NCBI GenBank assembly: GCA_020851075.1
Contig: JADZDL010000402.1
Coordinates: 1 to 46,399, forward strand
Reading direction: 5' to 3'
DNA length: 46,399 nucleotides
DNA from: Planctomycetota bacterium
Lineage (GTDB): Bacteria > Planctomycetota > UBA1135 > UBA2386
Below, one piece after another: positions 17,597-25,826 of the stretch. Both the position numbers and the translations under genes were made by a program. Each line of letters starts with the position of its first letter. Position 1 is the stretch's first letter. Under the pieces are notes generated by a model. That model worked only from the letters and a program-made list of their open reading frames with translations, was not told where the DNA came from and did not search any database.

Positions 17597-18703
17597 CTAT
17601 CTGGTCGGCGGCACCCAGCCCTTCTGCTTCAAGAAGTCGAAGATGCCGTCCGCGAGCAAGCGGTGCCCTTCGGGCGTCGGATGCTGGTCCGTAGGATGCA
17701 CCCATAGGTCAAAGTCGCTGCGGCCCAGAAACGGCCCTTTCAGGTCCACGCAAGCCATTGCCTGCTCGCGGCAGAAGGTGTCGATCATCTCGCACAAACC
17801 CGCATACGGGTAGGGCACGAGATCGAACTGGCTGAACATCGGCAGCACGGCGACCACCATCGGGATGTTCTTCGCGCCGAGAATGCGCTGCAGGTTGCGC
17901 AGGCCACCTTGCGTCGCATTCCAGGTTTCTGGACGTGCCTTCACGATGCTCACGAAGTCCGGCGCGTTCTTTCTCGCCTGCGCGCTCTGGTACGAGAGCA
18001 CGAGATGCTTGATGAGCGGGTTCTGCCAATCGGTCTTCTCAACGCTCTGGTAACCAACCATCGGCACATCGTTGCCGTTGCCCATGTCGTTGAGGCAGAA
18101 CCCGACGATGACCAGATCGGGCTGCAACAACAGGCCATCACTCTCCATCCACGTGTCGTAGCCCGCGGGCGTGTACGTGCCGCACGCGAAACCACAGTTG
18201 ATCACGTGCACCTTCTGGCCACGCGCCGCAAGGCGACGCTCGAGCACCTTCGGCCACGCATCCTGCTGCAACACGCCCGACCCATACGTAAACGAATCGC
18301 CGAGCGCCAGCACGCGGAACTCACCCGCCGGCTTCTCGACCGCAAACTCGGGCTCGCGGAAGCCGATCGAGTTGTGCTCGATTGCAATGCAACCCTGCGC
18401 GTCGAAGTAGTCCCACCGCGGCCGATCGTAGCCCTGCTTCACGCGCAGCCCCGGCGTGAGCCGCCCGCGCGGATGCACGTTTTCAGTGCCGCCGAGATAA
18501 CCACCGCCGGTCAGGAAGTTGGCGATCTCGGCCATCGGCACTTTGATGCCATCCGGCGTGTAGAAGCCGCCCGGCTGGTACTTCTCGCTCTTCGGGCGCA
18601 ACCAGGCAAACGGCTCCACCGTCGTTTCACTGAGCCAGAACGCCGCCCCGGCCATCACCCCGAGGAACAGACCAACGTGCAGTAGTTGCTTCCACATGGT
18701 CAT
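17597..18703 (-). CDS. Membrane-anchored SGNH/GDSL hydrolase partner of the MBOAT acyltransferase
   Basis: The 368-residue protein has an N-terminal transmembrane segment (about 7-25) and an extracytoplasmic SGNH domain. Block I is LALGDSFTYGSG with nucleophile Ser137; VIVGFCLNDMGNG is the asparagine block region; HPTDQHPTPEGHRLL near the C-terminus carries the Asp/His pair. It starts 6 bases after the MBOAT stop. Such MBOAT plus SGNH pairs, as in alginate acetylation (AlgI with AlgJ/AlgX) and other polysaccharide O-acylation systems, transfer acetyl groups to exported glycans. The glycan here is unknown. ATG 18697 is a second possible start. Confidence 0.85.
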   Translation of the reverse strand: MTMWKQLLHVGLFLGVMAGAAFWLSETTVEPFAWLRPKSEKYQPGGFYTPDGIKVPMAEIANFLTGGGYLGGTENVHPRGRLTPGLRVKQGYDRPRWDYFDAQGCIAIEHNSIGFREPEFAVEKPAGEFRVLALGDSFTYGSGVLQQDAWPKVLERRLAARGQKVHVINCGFACGTYTPAGYDTWMESDGLLLQPDLVIVGFCLNDMGNGNDVPMVGYQSVEKTDWQNPLIKHLVLSYQSAQARKNAPDFVSIVKARPETWNATQGGLRNLQRILGAKNIPMVVAVLPMFSQFDLVPYPYAGLCEMIDTFCREQAMACVDLKGPFLGRSDFDLWVHPTDQHPTPEGHRLLADGIFDFLKQKGWVPPTR

Positions 18704-18709
18704 GATTCC

Positions 18710-20146
18710 TCAGAATTGGAAGTAGATGAACGGCCGTACCTGCATCGTCTGGAACGACACGAGGATCAGCAGGACCGCCGCGACCAGGCCATACAAAGCC
18801 GTCACGACCCAAGGCGAGAGATGGGCGCGCAGACGCTGCGGCACGCGCCAACTCGCCAGCAGATGCAGCACCAGCAACGGCCCGAACAACATGGCACAGC
18901 GGGCCCCGAGCCCCCATTCCGGCACCATCGAAGCGAGGTGCACCGTCTTCTGGCCGGGTGAGCCAAGGAACAACCACGCCTTCGTCATCACCCACGCATC
19001 CGCAAAACTCTGCGCACGGAAGAAGATCCACGCCGCGAGCACGAGATACAGCGTGAGCAGGCGCGAGACGATCGGCAACCGACCTTCGCCGACATAGCGC
19101 ACCCATTCTTTGTGGAGCACGAGCGCCACGCCGTGGATCGCGCCCCAGACCACGAAGTTCCAGCCCGCGCCGTGCCACAGCCCTCCGAGCAGCATCGTCA
19201 GCAGCAGGTTCCGCTGCGTAAACCACCGCGAACCACGGTTGCCGCCGAGCGTGATGTAGAGATAGTCCCGCAACCACGTCGACAAACTGATGTGCCAGCG
19301 TCGCCAGAAATCCGTGATGCTCGAAGCGAGGTACGGGAACCGGAAGTTCTCACACAACTCGTAGCCGAGCAGACGCGCCGCACCGATCGCCATGTCGGTG
19401 TAACCGGAGAAGTCGCAGTAGATCTGGATCGAGTAACAAACGACGGCAACCCAGATCGACTCGGGACCGAACTGGCTCGGGTCCTTGAACACCGCGTCCG
19501 CGGGCCCAGCGATGAGATCCGCGACAATCGCCTTCTTGATGAACCCGGCGAGAAACTGCCCCAAGGCGCCCTGCACATCCACGTTCTTCCATTCGCGGCG
19601 CGTGTCGAGCTGCGGCAAGAACGTCGATGCACGCACGATCGGCCCAGCGACGAGCTGCGGAAAGAACGTCACGAACAACAGGAAGTCCAGGTAGCGTGGC
19701 GCCGGCTCCAGCTGCCCGCGATACACGTCGATCGTGTAACTCATCGCCTGGAACGTGAAGAAGCTGATACCGACCGGCAACACGATCGACAGCGTCACCT
19801 CGCCAACGGGCAAGCCCAACCACTGCAAGAACGTCGCGCCCGACGCCGCAAAGAAGTTGAAGTACTTGAAGAACGCAAGCGTGCCGAGGTCATAACCAAG
19901 GCTCACAAACAACCAGCCCCGGCCCTTCTCACCACGCGCGCGAGCGCGCCCGATCTGCCGCGCCACGAAGAAGTCGACGGTCGCGCAGCCGAGAATCAGC
20001 GCCAGGAAACGAACGTCCCAGCTGCCATAGAAGAACAGGCTCGCCGCGAGCAGCAGGTACTTTCGATGGTCGTTGGCGCGCAGCAGCCAGTGCATGCCGA
20101 ACACCAGCAGGAAGAAGACCAGGAAGCGCGGTTCGGAGAAGACCAT
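18710..20146 (-). CDS. MBOAT family O-acyltransferase (AlgI-like)
   Basis: The 478-residue polytopic protein has the MBOAT hallmarks: an early HRKYLLLAASLFFYG segment, YFNFF, the FFPQLVAGPIVR block, WRRWHISLSTWLRDYLYI and the catalytic-histidine block GGLWHGAGWNFVVWG. About ten hydrophobic segments are visible. Members pass acyl groups from cytoplasmic donors across the membrane to extracellular polysaccharide. It precedes the SGNH gene by 6 bases and forms a two-gene operon. The ATG at 20146 was taken because hydrophobicity begins there; about 96 codons of open frame upstream are arginine/glycine-rich and lack MBOAT features. The 197-base region to the divergent gene at 20344 holds both promoters, but no clear box is recognisable. 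Confidence 0.9.
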   Translation of the reverse strand: MVFSEPRFLVFFLLVFGMHWLLRANDHRKYLLLAASLFFYGSWDVRFLALILGCATVDFFVARQIGRARARGEKGRGWLFVSLGYDLGTLAFFKYFNFFAASGATFLQWLGLPVGEVTLSIVLPVGISFFTFQAMSYTIDVYRGQLEPAPRYLDFLLFVTFFPQLVAGPIVRASTFLPQLDTRREWKNVDVQGALGQFLAGFIKKAIVADLIAGPADAVFKDPSQFGPESIWVAVVCYSIQIYCDFSGYTDMAIGAARLLGYELCENFRFPYLASSITDFWRRWHISLSTWLRDYLYITLGGNRGSRWFTQRNLLLTMLLGGLWHGAGWNFVVWGAIHGVALVLHKEWVRYVGEGRLPIVSRLLTLYLVLAAWIFFRAQSFADAWVMTKAWLFLGSPGQKTVHLASMVPEWGLGARCAMLFGPLLVLHLLASWRVPQRLRAHLSPWVVTALYGLVAAVLLILVSFQTMQVRPFIYFQF

Positions 20147-20343
20147 CCCAAATTGACCTGGACGAAGCCCGGTTGTGGCACGCACGCCCAGGCCGGGCCA
20201 GCGGGCCGATTTGCCAGCTTGACCGATTTGCAGGTGCGTCTGCGCCCAGAAGTAAAGCACACGGCAAGGCCTGTCCAGGCAGACGCGACGACCCGTTCGC
20301 GCTCCGGCGTTGTGCGCCCCGCAGCCAGTGGCATGATCCTCCC

Positions 20344-21225
20344 ATGCCACGGTTCCACCTCCGCACCAACTCGCTGGTGCTACTGCTGCTTCTGGCAGTC
20401 GCAGCCTGCGACCGGAAAGTAGCGACCAAGCCACCGCCCCCGGCCCGCCCCGAGCTGACGGCAGCCATGAAGCAGCAGCTTGCGGCCCACGCCGATCCGG
20501 ACACGTGGGAGAACCTCGATACGGCTCGTCCGGGGCATCGGCTGCGCGATCCGCGCACGGGCATCGTCTTCGTCCGCGTGCCCGCCGGCGAGTTCCTCAT
20601 GGGCAACGACGCCGTGCCCACCGAAAAGCCACAGCACCGCGTTCGCCTGTCGCGCGACTACCTGTTGGCGGAAACCGAACTGACGATCGGCCAATGGCAA
20701 CGCTACGTACGCGAGTTCGCCGGCAACCCGGAGGCCCCCGTGCCTGCTCAACCGGCCGAACACCCGATGACGCTGAGTTGCCTCGAAGCCCAGCAGTTCT
20801 GCACGCAATTTGGCTATCGCCTGCCCACCGAGGCCGAATGGGAACGCGCGTGCACGGGCGGACTCCCTCGTGAGCAGGAGCCTTGGGCCAACGAAGAAGG
20901 CATGCGCAAGTACGCGTGGTTTCATCGCAACGCCGAGATGAAGGCCCACCCGGTCCGCACTCGCGAGCCCAACGCGTTCGGGCTCTACGACATGCTCGGC
21001 AACCTCTGGGAATGGTGCGGCGAGGACTACAATCCCGTCGCCTACCTGAAGCGCGGCCCACTCACCGAGGACCCGCGCGGCCCTTCGACCACGTTCGACC
21101 ACGCGCTGCGCGGTGGCTCCTGGTTCTCGGTCCCTCCCGCCACGCCACGCACCCGGACCGCCGGCGGCTTTGCCGAGCAGACTGCGTTCTTCGGTTGTCG
21201 CCCGGCGCTGTCCATCCTGAAGTAG
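20344..21225 (+). CDS. Sulfatase-modifying-factor (FGE-like) lipoprotein without the catalytic cysteines
   Basis: The 293-residue protein has a lipoprotein signal ending AVAAC (Cys22) and a formylglycine-generating-enzyme-type C-lectin fold: FVRVPAGEFLMG, the ETELTIGQW block, YRLPTEAEWERAC, NAFGLYDMLGNLWEW and ALRGGSW. In true FGE a pair of active-site cysteines follows RGGS; here that segment (FSVPPATPRTRT) has none and only the late GCRPAL cysteine remains. So the protein probably does not make formylglycine and is more likely a binding or other-activity member of the large FGE-sulfatase family, tethered to a membrane. It lies 127 bases upstream of the selenoprotein gene on the same strand; co-transcription is possible. 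Confidence 0.82.
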   Translation: MPRFHLRTNSLVLLLLLAVAACDRKVATKPPPPARPELTAAMKQQLAAHADPDTWENLDTARPGHRLRDPRTGIVFVRVPAGEFLMGNDAVPTEKPQHRVRLSRDYLLAETELTIGQWQRYVREFAGNPEAPVPAQPAEHPMTLSCLEAQQFCTQFGYRLPTEAEWERACTGGLPREQEPWANEEGMRKYAWFHRNAEMKAHPVRTREPNAFGLYDMLGNLWEWCGEDYNPVAYLKRGPLTEDPRGPSTTFDHALRGGSWFSVPPATPRTRTAGGFAEQTAFFGCRPALSILK

Positions 21226-21352
21226 TTTCGCAGCAAACGCTTAGGTCGCCGCGACGAACCTGGTACCTGTTCCTGCGACTGCCGACCAGGCATCTCTGCC
21301 CACCAAGTCCGATCGTCGTTACGATCCGCCAAAGCCCCTTCCCGTATTCCCC

Positions 21353-22327
21353 ATGAAGTTCAGCTATCTCACCGCCGCGCTCCTGTTGGCGCTGCCGATC
21401 GCCGCGCAAAAGCGCGCCGCCGTCGGCGAACAGGTGCCCGAGTTCTCGTTTGGTCAGTTCCTCAATGGCGATGGCCGTTCGAGTCTCAGCGACTTCTACG
21501 GCTCGCCGATCATGATCGACTTCTGGGGAGTCCATTGAGGACCATGCATCGGGGGCTCCGTGCCGAGCGCCATCAAGCATGATCACGAACTGTCGAGCAA
21601 GGGTCTGGTTTCCGTGCTCGTTCACAGCCAGCAAGCGACTCCCGACGAACTGCAGGCCTTCCTGCTGAAGACGTTCCCGGACAACGACTGCTTTGTCACG
21701 CCGAGCGCCTTCGTGCCCACGCCAGCCTCCACCGGCATTCCGCACGCCGCCCTCATCGGCGTCGACGGCAAGCTGTTGTGGGATGGTCATCCGTTGGGTG
21801 AGCCGAAGAAGATCCAGGAACTCATCGACGCCGAACTGCTCAAGGTCAAGAAGGGCTGGGGCGAGACTTCCGAGGCCCGCAAGGTGCGCGCTTCGCTCTA
21901 TGGCAAGAACGACCTCGGTGGGGCTGCGGCCCTGATCGCGGCGCTGGCCGATGGCGAAGAGAAGACGACCCTGCAGGGGGAACTGGACCGCCGCTACGCG
22001 ACCCAGAAGAAGTCGATCACCGAACTGCAGAACCAAGGTCGCTGGCTCGATTCGCAAGCTGCCTGCAAGGCGTTGCTGAAGGACGTCGGCACCAAGGCCG
22101 AGTGGGTCGCCGAAGTGCAGCCGATGCTGCTCGCGTTCGACAACCCGGAGAGCAAGGCCGAACTTGCCGCCGACAAGAAGCTCGAGAAAATCGTCAAGGC
22201 ACTGCGCGACAAGAAGCGCGACGGCGCCCCGAAGGCGATCGAAGCGCTGCTCAAGTCCGCCGCCAATACCAAGGTCGGCGAACGCGCACAGCGCCTGCTG
22301 ACGGCGCTCAACACGCCGCTGCCGTAG
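21353..22327 (+). CDS. Exported thioredoxin-fold (TlpA-like) selenoprotein with in-frame UGA in a U-G-P-C redox motif
   Basis: Read through one TGA at 21536-21538, the gene encodes 324 residues. A signal peptide (about 1-18) is followed by a TlpA/AhpC-type start (VGEQVPEFSF), a strand IMIDFWGVH, then Sec62-Gly-Pro-Cys65, and later TGIPHAALIGVDGKLLWDG with the cis-proline of the thioredoxin fold. Both sides of the TGA are in the same frame and both halves match the fold, so a frameshift is excluded and nonsense decay is unlikely. The Sec replaces the attacking cysteine of the usual WCGPC. The C-terminal 160 residues are helical and lysine-rich, of unknown role. A hairpin suited to SelB recruitment follows the UGA. 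Gene callers would stop at 21538 or start at the GTG at 21560. Confidence 0.85.
21543..21581 (+). promoter_or_regulatory. Candidate bacterial SECIS element downstream of the UGA
   Basis: Within the coding sequence after the UGA, bases 21555-21558 (GCUC) pair with 21565-21568 (GAGC) around the six-base loop CGUGCC (21559-21564). Below a G-G mismatch (21554/21569), 21552-21553 pair with 21570-21571. An outer five-pair stem joins 21543-21547 (CAUGC) to 21577-21581 (GCAUG). The loop starts 20 bases after the UGA and has G as its second base. This agrees with the general bacterial SECIS layout: a hairpin shortly after the UGA with a G in the first two loop positions. Folding was done by eye; a competing 3-pair stem exists. 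Confidence 0.6.
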
Positions 22328-22356
22328 TCGGCAAGGCCGCAGCGACAGCAAATCGC

Positions 22357-23157
22357 ATGAAACCAGCCGCGGACGGTGCTGCAGCCAATGCCACCGTCCG
22401 CGCGCGTTTGGTAGCGCTCGGCGCCAGCAACCTGGCCCGCGGCATGCTGAGCCTGCTCGACGCCCAGCGCGACGCGTGCGGTGGCCCCATCGAAGCACTT
22501 GCGGCGCTCGGCCACGGCCGCTCCTACGGCATCGAGAGTTCGCTGCTGGGCCGCCGAATCGGCGGCATCGATGACTGCGGCCTCTGGCAGGCGCTCGCCA
22601 ATCGACCGCCAGCACCCACCACCGCGCTGCTCATGGACGTCGGCAACGACCTGCTCTACGGCGTCGCCGTGCCGCAGATCCTCGAATGGGTCGAGCGCGC
22701 GCTGCAACGACTCCAACACGCCGAACGCCGCATCGTCATCGGCCTGCCACTGGCCACCGTGCGCACGCTGGGCCATCGGCGCTTCGTCTTCGTGCGTTCG
22801 ATCCTGTGGCCGGCGTGCCGTCTGTCGCTACCCGAAGCCGTGCGACTGTCCGAGCAGACCCACTCTGGGCTGCGCGCGCTCTCGCAACGCTACGGCGCCA
22901 CGTTCCACGAGCTGCCAGCCGCATGGTACGGCTTTGACCCGGTGCACATCCGACGGCGCCATTGGCCACACGCAGCGCGCACGCTGCTCGAAGTTCCCGC
23001 CGGGACACCACGCCTGCAGAATCCCATCGACGGCCCGCTGGCGCGCCTTCGCCTGCTCGGCACCGCACCCGCCGAACGCACGCTGTTTGGCCGCCCTCAG
23101 CGCCGCGAGCAACCAGCTCGACGTTGGCAATGTGGCTCGACGCTCGCGATGTGGTGA
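22357..23157 (+). CDS. SGNH-hydrolase-like protein
   Basis: The 266-residue protein has recognisable SGNH blocks: ARLVALGASNLARGML near the N-terminus (serine in ASN, in place of GDS), LLMDVGNDLLYG with the GND of block III, and GFDPVHIRRRHW with the Asp/His pair of block V. No signal peptide is seen, so it may act in the cytoplasm. The substrate is unknown and the degenerate block I makes catalysis less certain. The gene starts 29 bases after the selenoprotein stop. Its TGA directly abuts the TCA (reverse TGA) of the convergent glycosyltransferase gene, forming TGATCA with no spacer. Confidence 0.68.
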   Translation: MKPAADGAAANATVRARLVALGASNLARGMLSLLDAQRDACGGPIEALAALGHGRSYGIESSLLGRRIGGIDDCGLWQALANRPPAPTTALLMDVGNDLLYGVAVPQILEWVERALQRLQHAERRIVIGLPLATVRTLGHRRFVFVRSILWPACRLSLPEAVRLSEQTHSGLRALSQRYGATFHELPAAWYGFDPVHIRRRHWPHAARTLLEVPAGTPRLQNPIDGPLARLRLLGTAPAERTLFGRPQRREQPARRWQCGSTLAMW

Positions 23158-25107
23158 TCAGTTTGCGATCTGCAAGCCAAGCACCGCGAATACCTCGAGC
23201 AGCGTGAGCTGTGCATCCTCGCCGGACACCGGACGCAGCATCACATCGACGGCATCACAACCCGCGGCCGCAGCCTCCGGCAAGACGAATTCAAACCAAC
23301 GCGCTCCACCATTGAGATCAACCGGCACAGCAAACGGCAAACGGGCCACTTCCCGCCCCTGCAACTGAAACAGAAGCTCGCCCGCACCACCACCATCGAC
23401 GAGCAGGCGCAGTTTCTTGCCCACCTTCGCACCCGCGCAGCGCACGCGCAAACCACCTTCGCGCACGACCACCGCGTCGCAATCGTACCAATGCGCACGC
23501 GGCGCGAGCCCTTGCGGCAACGAAGCCTCCTCGACTTCGACGCGCGGCGGATTGTGGTAGACCTCGCGCACGTAGTCGCGGAGCAGATCCTCGTAGTCAC
23601 CGAGTAGGAACTGCCACCACACCCGCCATCGTTCGTTCGACCACACGGGCGCTCGCAGCAGGACCTGCAGAGCGTCCCAGTACTTGGCGAGCGAGGCGTT
23701 GCGAAGGCGATTCTCGCCGCTCGCCAACGTCTCCAGATAACCCTCGGGAACACGGCGCTTGAAGTGGCCAATGCGCCAGCTCGTGGGATCCTGCAGCGGC
23801 AATCGCATGAGCAGCGGATCACACAAGAAGGGATCAACGATGTGCGCAGCGGCCCCGTTCAAGTAGCCGGGCACACCCGCCGCGTGCGCCAGCAGAACGA
23901 CGGGACGCGGGCGGCCCGCAAACATGCCGGCAAACATCGCATACCGGATCGGGAAGCGCTGCGGGCTCCACAGCCCAAGTTGCTCGGCGTAGTACGCGCG
24001 TTCGTTGCCGATCCCGTGCCAGATGTGCACGTCCGCCTTGGTCGGCGTGCCACGCAACCACGGTGGCAGCCCCGTGGCAAACATCGCCACGGCCAAGACC
24101 ACGGTCACATAGTGCCCTTTCGCAGCATGCAAACCGCGCGCGACCACCACGACGGCCAGCACGAACGCCGCCGTGAAGAACCGCCCGGACATGAAGTCGC
24201 CACCGACGCGCAACGTGTAGAGCACCTGCAGCAACACCCCGATCGCCGGCGCCACAAACAGCACCTGCCGCACGGCGCAACCCGCAACAATGGCCCCCAA
24301 CAGCACGATTGCGGCCACCGGATCGCGCAGGCACAGATCGAGCAGGTACCACGCACCTTGCCCAAACAACGCCGATTGCGGCACATCCGCCGACACGACC
24401 TTGCCGTAACCCGGCGTCGGAATCACGGTGCCGTAGTAGACGAGCGCAAAGCCATACCACGCACCACCGAGCAGGATCCCAGGCAGGAGGCCGCGCAGCG
24501 CCGTTCGCCAGTTCGTGCCCCGGCACGCGGCCAAGACGCAAGGCGCTACGAGCAGAACGAGATCCTGACGGGCGAGCGCCAGCAACGCACCGAGCACGCC
24601 AAGGCGCCGCAGCCGTTTTGCGCCCGGCTCGCGCACAAACCACACGTGCGCAAACGCCGCGACGAGCGCGTAGACGAGCGCGTTCTCCAGACCGCAGGTG
24701 CCGAACTCGACAAAGGAGCGCGAGCCCAGCGTGGCCAGCAGGACCACTGCCACCGAAGGCCAGCCGTGGCGGGTTGCCCGCGCCAGCAGCAGCCCCGCGA
24801 TCGCACTCAGCATGACGCCGAGGCCAATCGCCGTGAAGTAGAGCTCCCCCGTGCACCATCGCGCCGCCGCCAACAGCAGGATCCACAGCGGGTGCGTCGC
24901 GGTCTGCGTGCGGTCGAGCACGTTCCAGCGCATGCCATCCCCAGCAACGAGGTTCTCGACCGTGCGGAAGGTCACCAACGCGTCGTCGCTGATCCACGCC
25001 GTCGCCAGCACCGCGCCACCAACCGCGAGGGCGACCACGATGGCGACAAACCATGGCACGCGGGCCAGCTGCTTCACGATCGACGTCTGCATCACGAGGC
25101 TGCGCAT
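23158..25107 (-). CDS. Polytopic GT-C glycosyltransferase (AftB-like)
   Basis: The protein of about 649 residues has ten or more hydrophobic helices followed by a soluble C-terminal region (about 420-649). The first outside loop has ISDDALVTFRTVENLVAGDG, with the paired aspartates typical of GT-C catalytic loops, then HPLWILLL, and mid-protein VGGDFMSGRFF. This combination resembles mycobacterial AftB-type arabinofuranosyltransferases and related bacterial GT-C enzymes that use polyprenyl-phosphate sugars on the periplasmic side. The acceptor is unknown. Start is ambiguous between ATG 25107 and ATG 25092; neither has a clear ribosome-binding site. The TetR gene at 25218 is divergent, 110 bases away. 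Confidence 0.78.
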   Translation of the reverse strand: MRSLVMQTSIVKQLARVPWFVAIVVALAVGGAVLATAWISDDALVTFRTVENLVAGDGMRWNVLDRTQTATHPLWILLLAAARWCTGELYFTAIGLGVMLSAIAGLLLARATRHGWPSVAVVLLATLGSRSFVEFGTCGLENALVYALVAAFAHVWFVREPGAKRLRRLGVLGALLALARQDLVLLVAPCVLAACRGTNWRTALRGLLPGILLGGAWYGFALVYYGTVIPTPGYGKVVSADVPQSALFGQGAWYLLDLCLRDPVAAIVLLGAIVAGCAVRQVLFVAPAIGVLLQVLYTLRVGGDFMSGRFFTAAFVLAVVVVARGLHAAKGHYVTVVLAVAMFATGLPPWLRGTPTKADVHIWHGIGNERAYYAEQLGLWSPQRFPIRYAMFAGMFAGRPRPVVLLAHAAGVPGYLNGAAAHIVDPFLCDPLLMRLPLQDPTSWRIGHFKRRVPEGYLETLASGENRLRNASLAKYWDALQVLLRAPVWSNERWRVWWQFLLGDYEDLLRDYVREVYHNPPRVEVEEASLPQGLAPRAHWYDCDAVVVREGGLRVRCAGAKVGKKLRLLVDGGGAGELLFQLQGREVARLPFAVPVDLNGGARWFEFVLPEAAAAGCDAVDVMLRPVSGEDAQLTLLEVFAVLGLQIAN

Positions 25108-25217
25108 CCTGCCACGCGCGTGCCCCGCAGAACACCACCGCCCGCCGGGTTGTGGGCGCCACGACCAACCCTCGCGTTGGCGCACGGCGTCCCAGAGGCG
25201 CTATCCTGCCCATCCCA

Positions 25218-25802
25218 ATGGCCCGACCGAACCTCAGCGTGCAACGCCGCGCCGAACTGCTGCCGATCGTGGCCGCGACCTTCGCGGAACTCGGCTACCG
25301 GCGCACGACCACTTCCGAACTGGCGAGCCGCTGCGCGGTGCAGGAGACGGTCCTCTACCGGCTGTGGCCCGACAAACGGTCGATGTTCACCGCCGCGATC
25401 GAGTTTGTGACCGAACACTCCGAAGCCATCTGGGCCCGCGAACTGGACAGCCAGCAAGGCGCGAAGACCACCGCCGAGGCCGTGCTCGACTACGAATCCG
25501 ACCATCTCGGCGAGTTCGGCCTCTATCGCATCCTGTTCGCGGGACTGTCGGAGACCGACGATCGCGTGATCAAGAACGCACTGCGCGCGGCCTACCGCAG
25601 TTTCCACCGCTTCATCCAGGCGCGCGTCGACGAGCACCGGGTTTCTCGCGATGGACGCAAGGTTCCGCCCCCACCACTCGTCGCATGGGCCCTGATCGGA
25701 CTTGGCACCGCCATCAACATCGGCCGCGAACTCGACCTCATGCCCGCCCAGGAACGACGTGAACTGCTGGCCTCCGTGGGCCGACACCTGCTGGGCCCCT
25801 GA
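25218..25802 (+). CDS. TetR/AcrR family transcriptional regulator
   Basis: The 194-residue protein has a TetR N-terminal helix-turn-helix: RRAELLPIVAATFAELGYR, TTTSELASRCAVQETVLYRLWPDKRSMF, covering residues about 9-55. In most TetR proteins the recognition helix reads SxxTLYxxF; here it is QETVLYRLW, a mild variant. The C-terminal helical ligand domain is unspecific. It is divergent from the GT-C gene and might regulate it or itself through the 110-base gap, in which I see no clear palindrome. The repeat lipoprotein gene follows 24 bases downstream on the same strand. The ligand is unknown. Confidence 0.85.
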   Translation: MARPNLSVQRRAELLPIVAATFAELGYRRTTTSELASRCAVQETVLYRLWPDKRSMFTAAIEFVTEHSEAIWARELDSQQGAKTTAEAVLDYESDHLGEFGLYRILFAGLSETDDRVIKNALRAAYRSFHRFIQARVDEHRVSRDGRKVPPPPLVAWALIGLGTAINIGRELDLMPAQERRELLASVGRHLLGP

Positions 25803-25826
25803 GCGACTCCCTACCACGAGAATCCT

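Noticed and set aside
21536..21538. Treating the TGA as a pseudogene nonsense mutation or as two separate genes
   Set aside because: The frame is otherwise intact over 324 codons, the TGA falls exactly on the redox-cysteine position, and a SECIS-like hairpin follows. A random nonsense mutation would rarely hit that codon. Sequencing error remains the only serious alternative.
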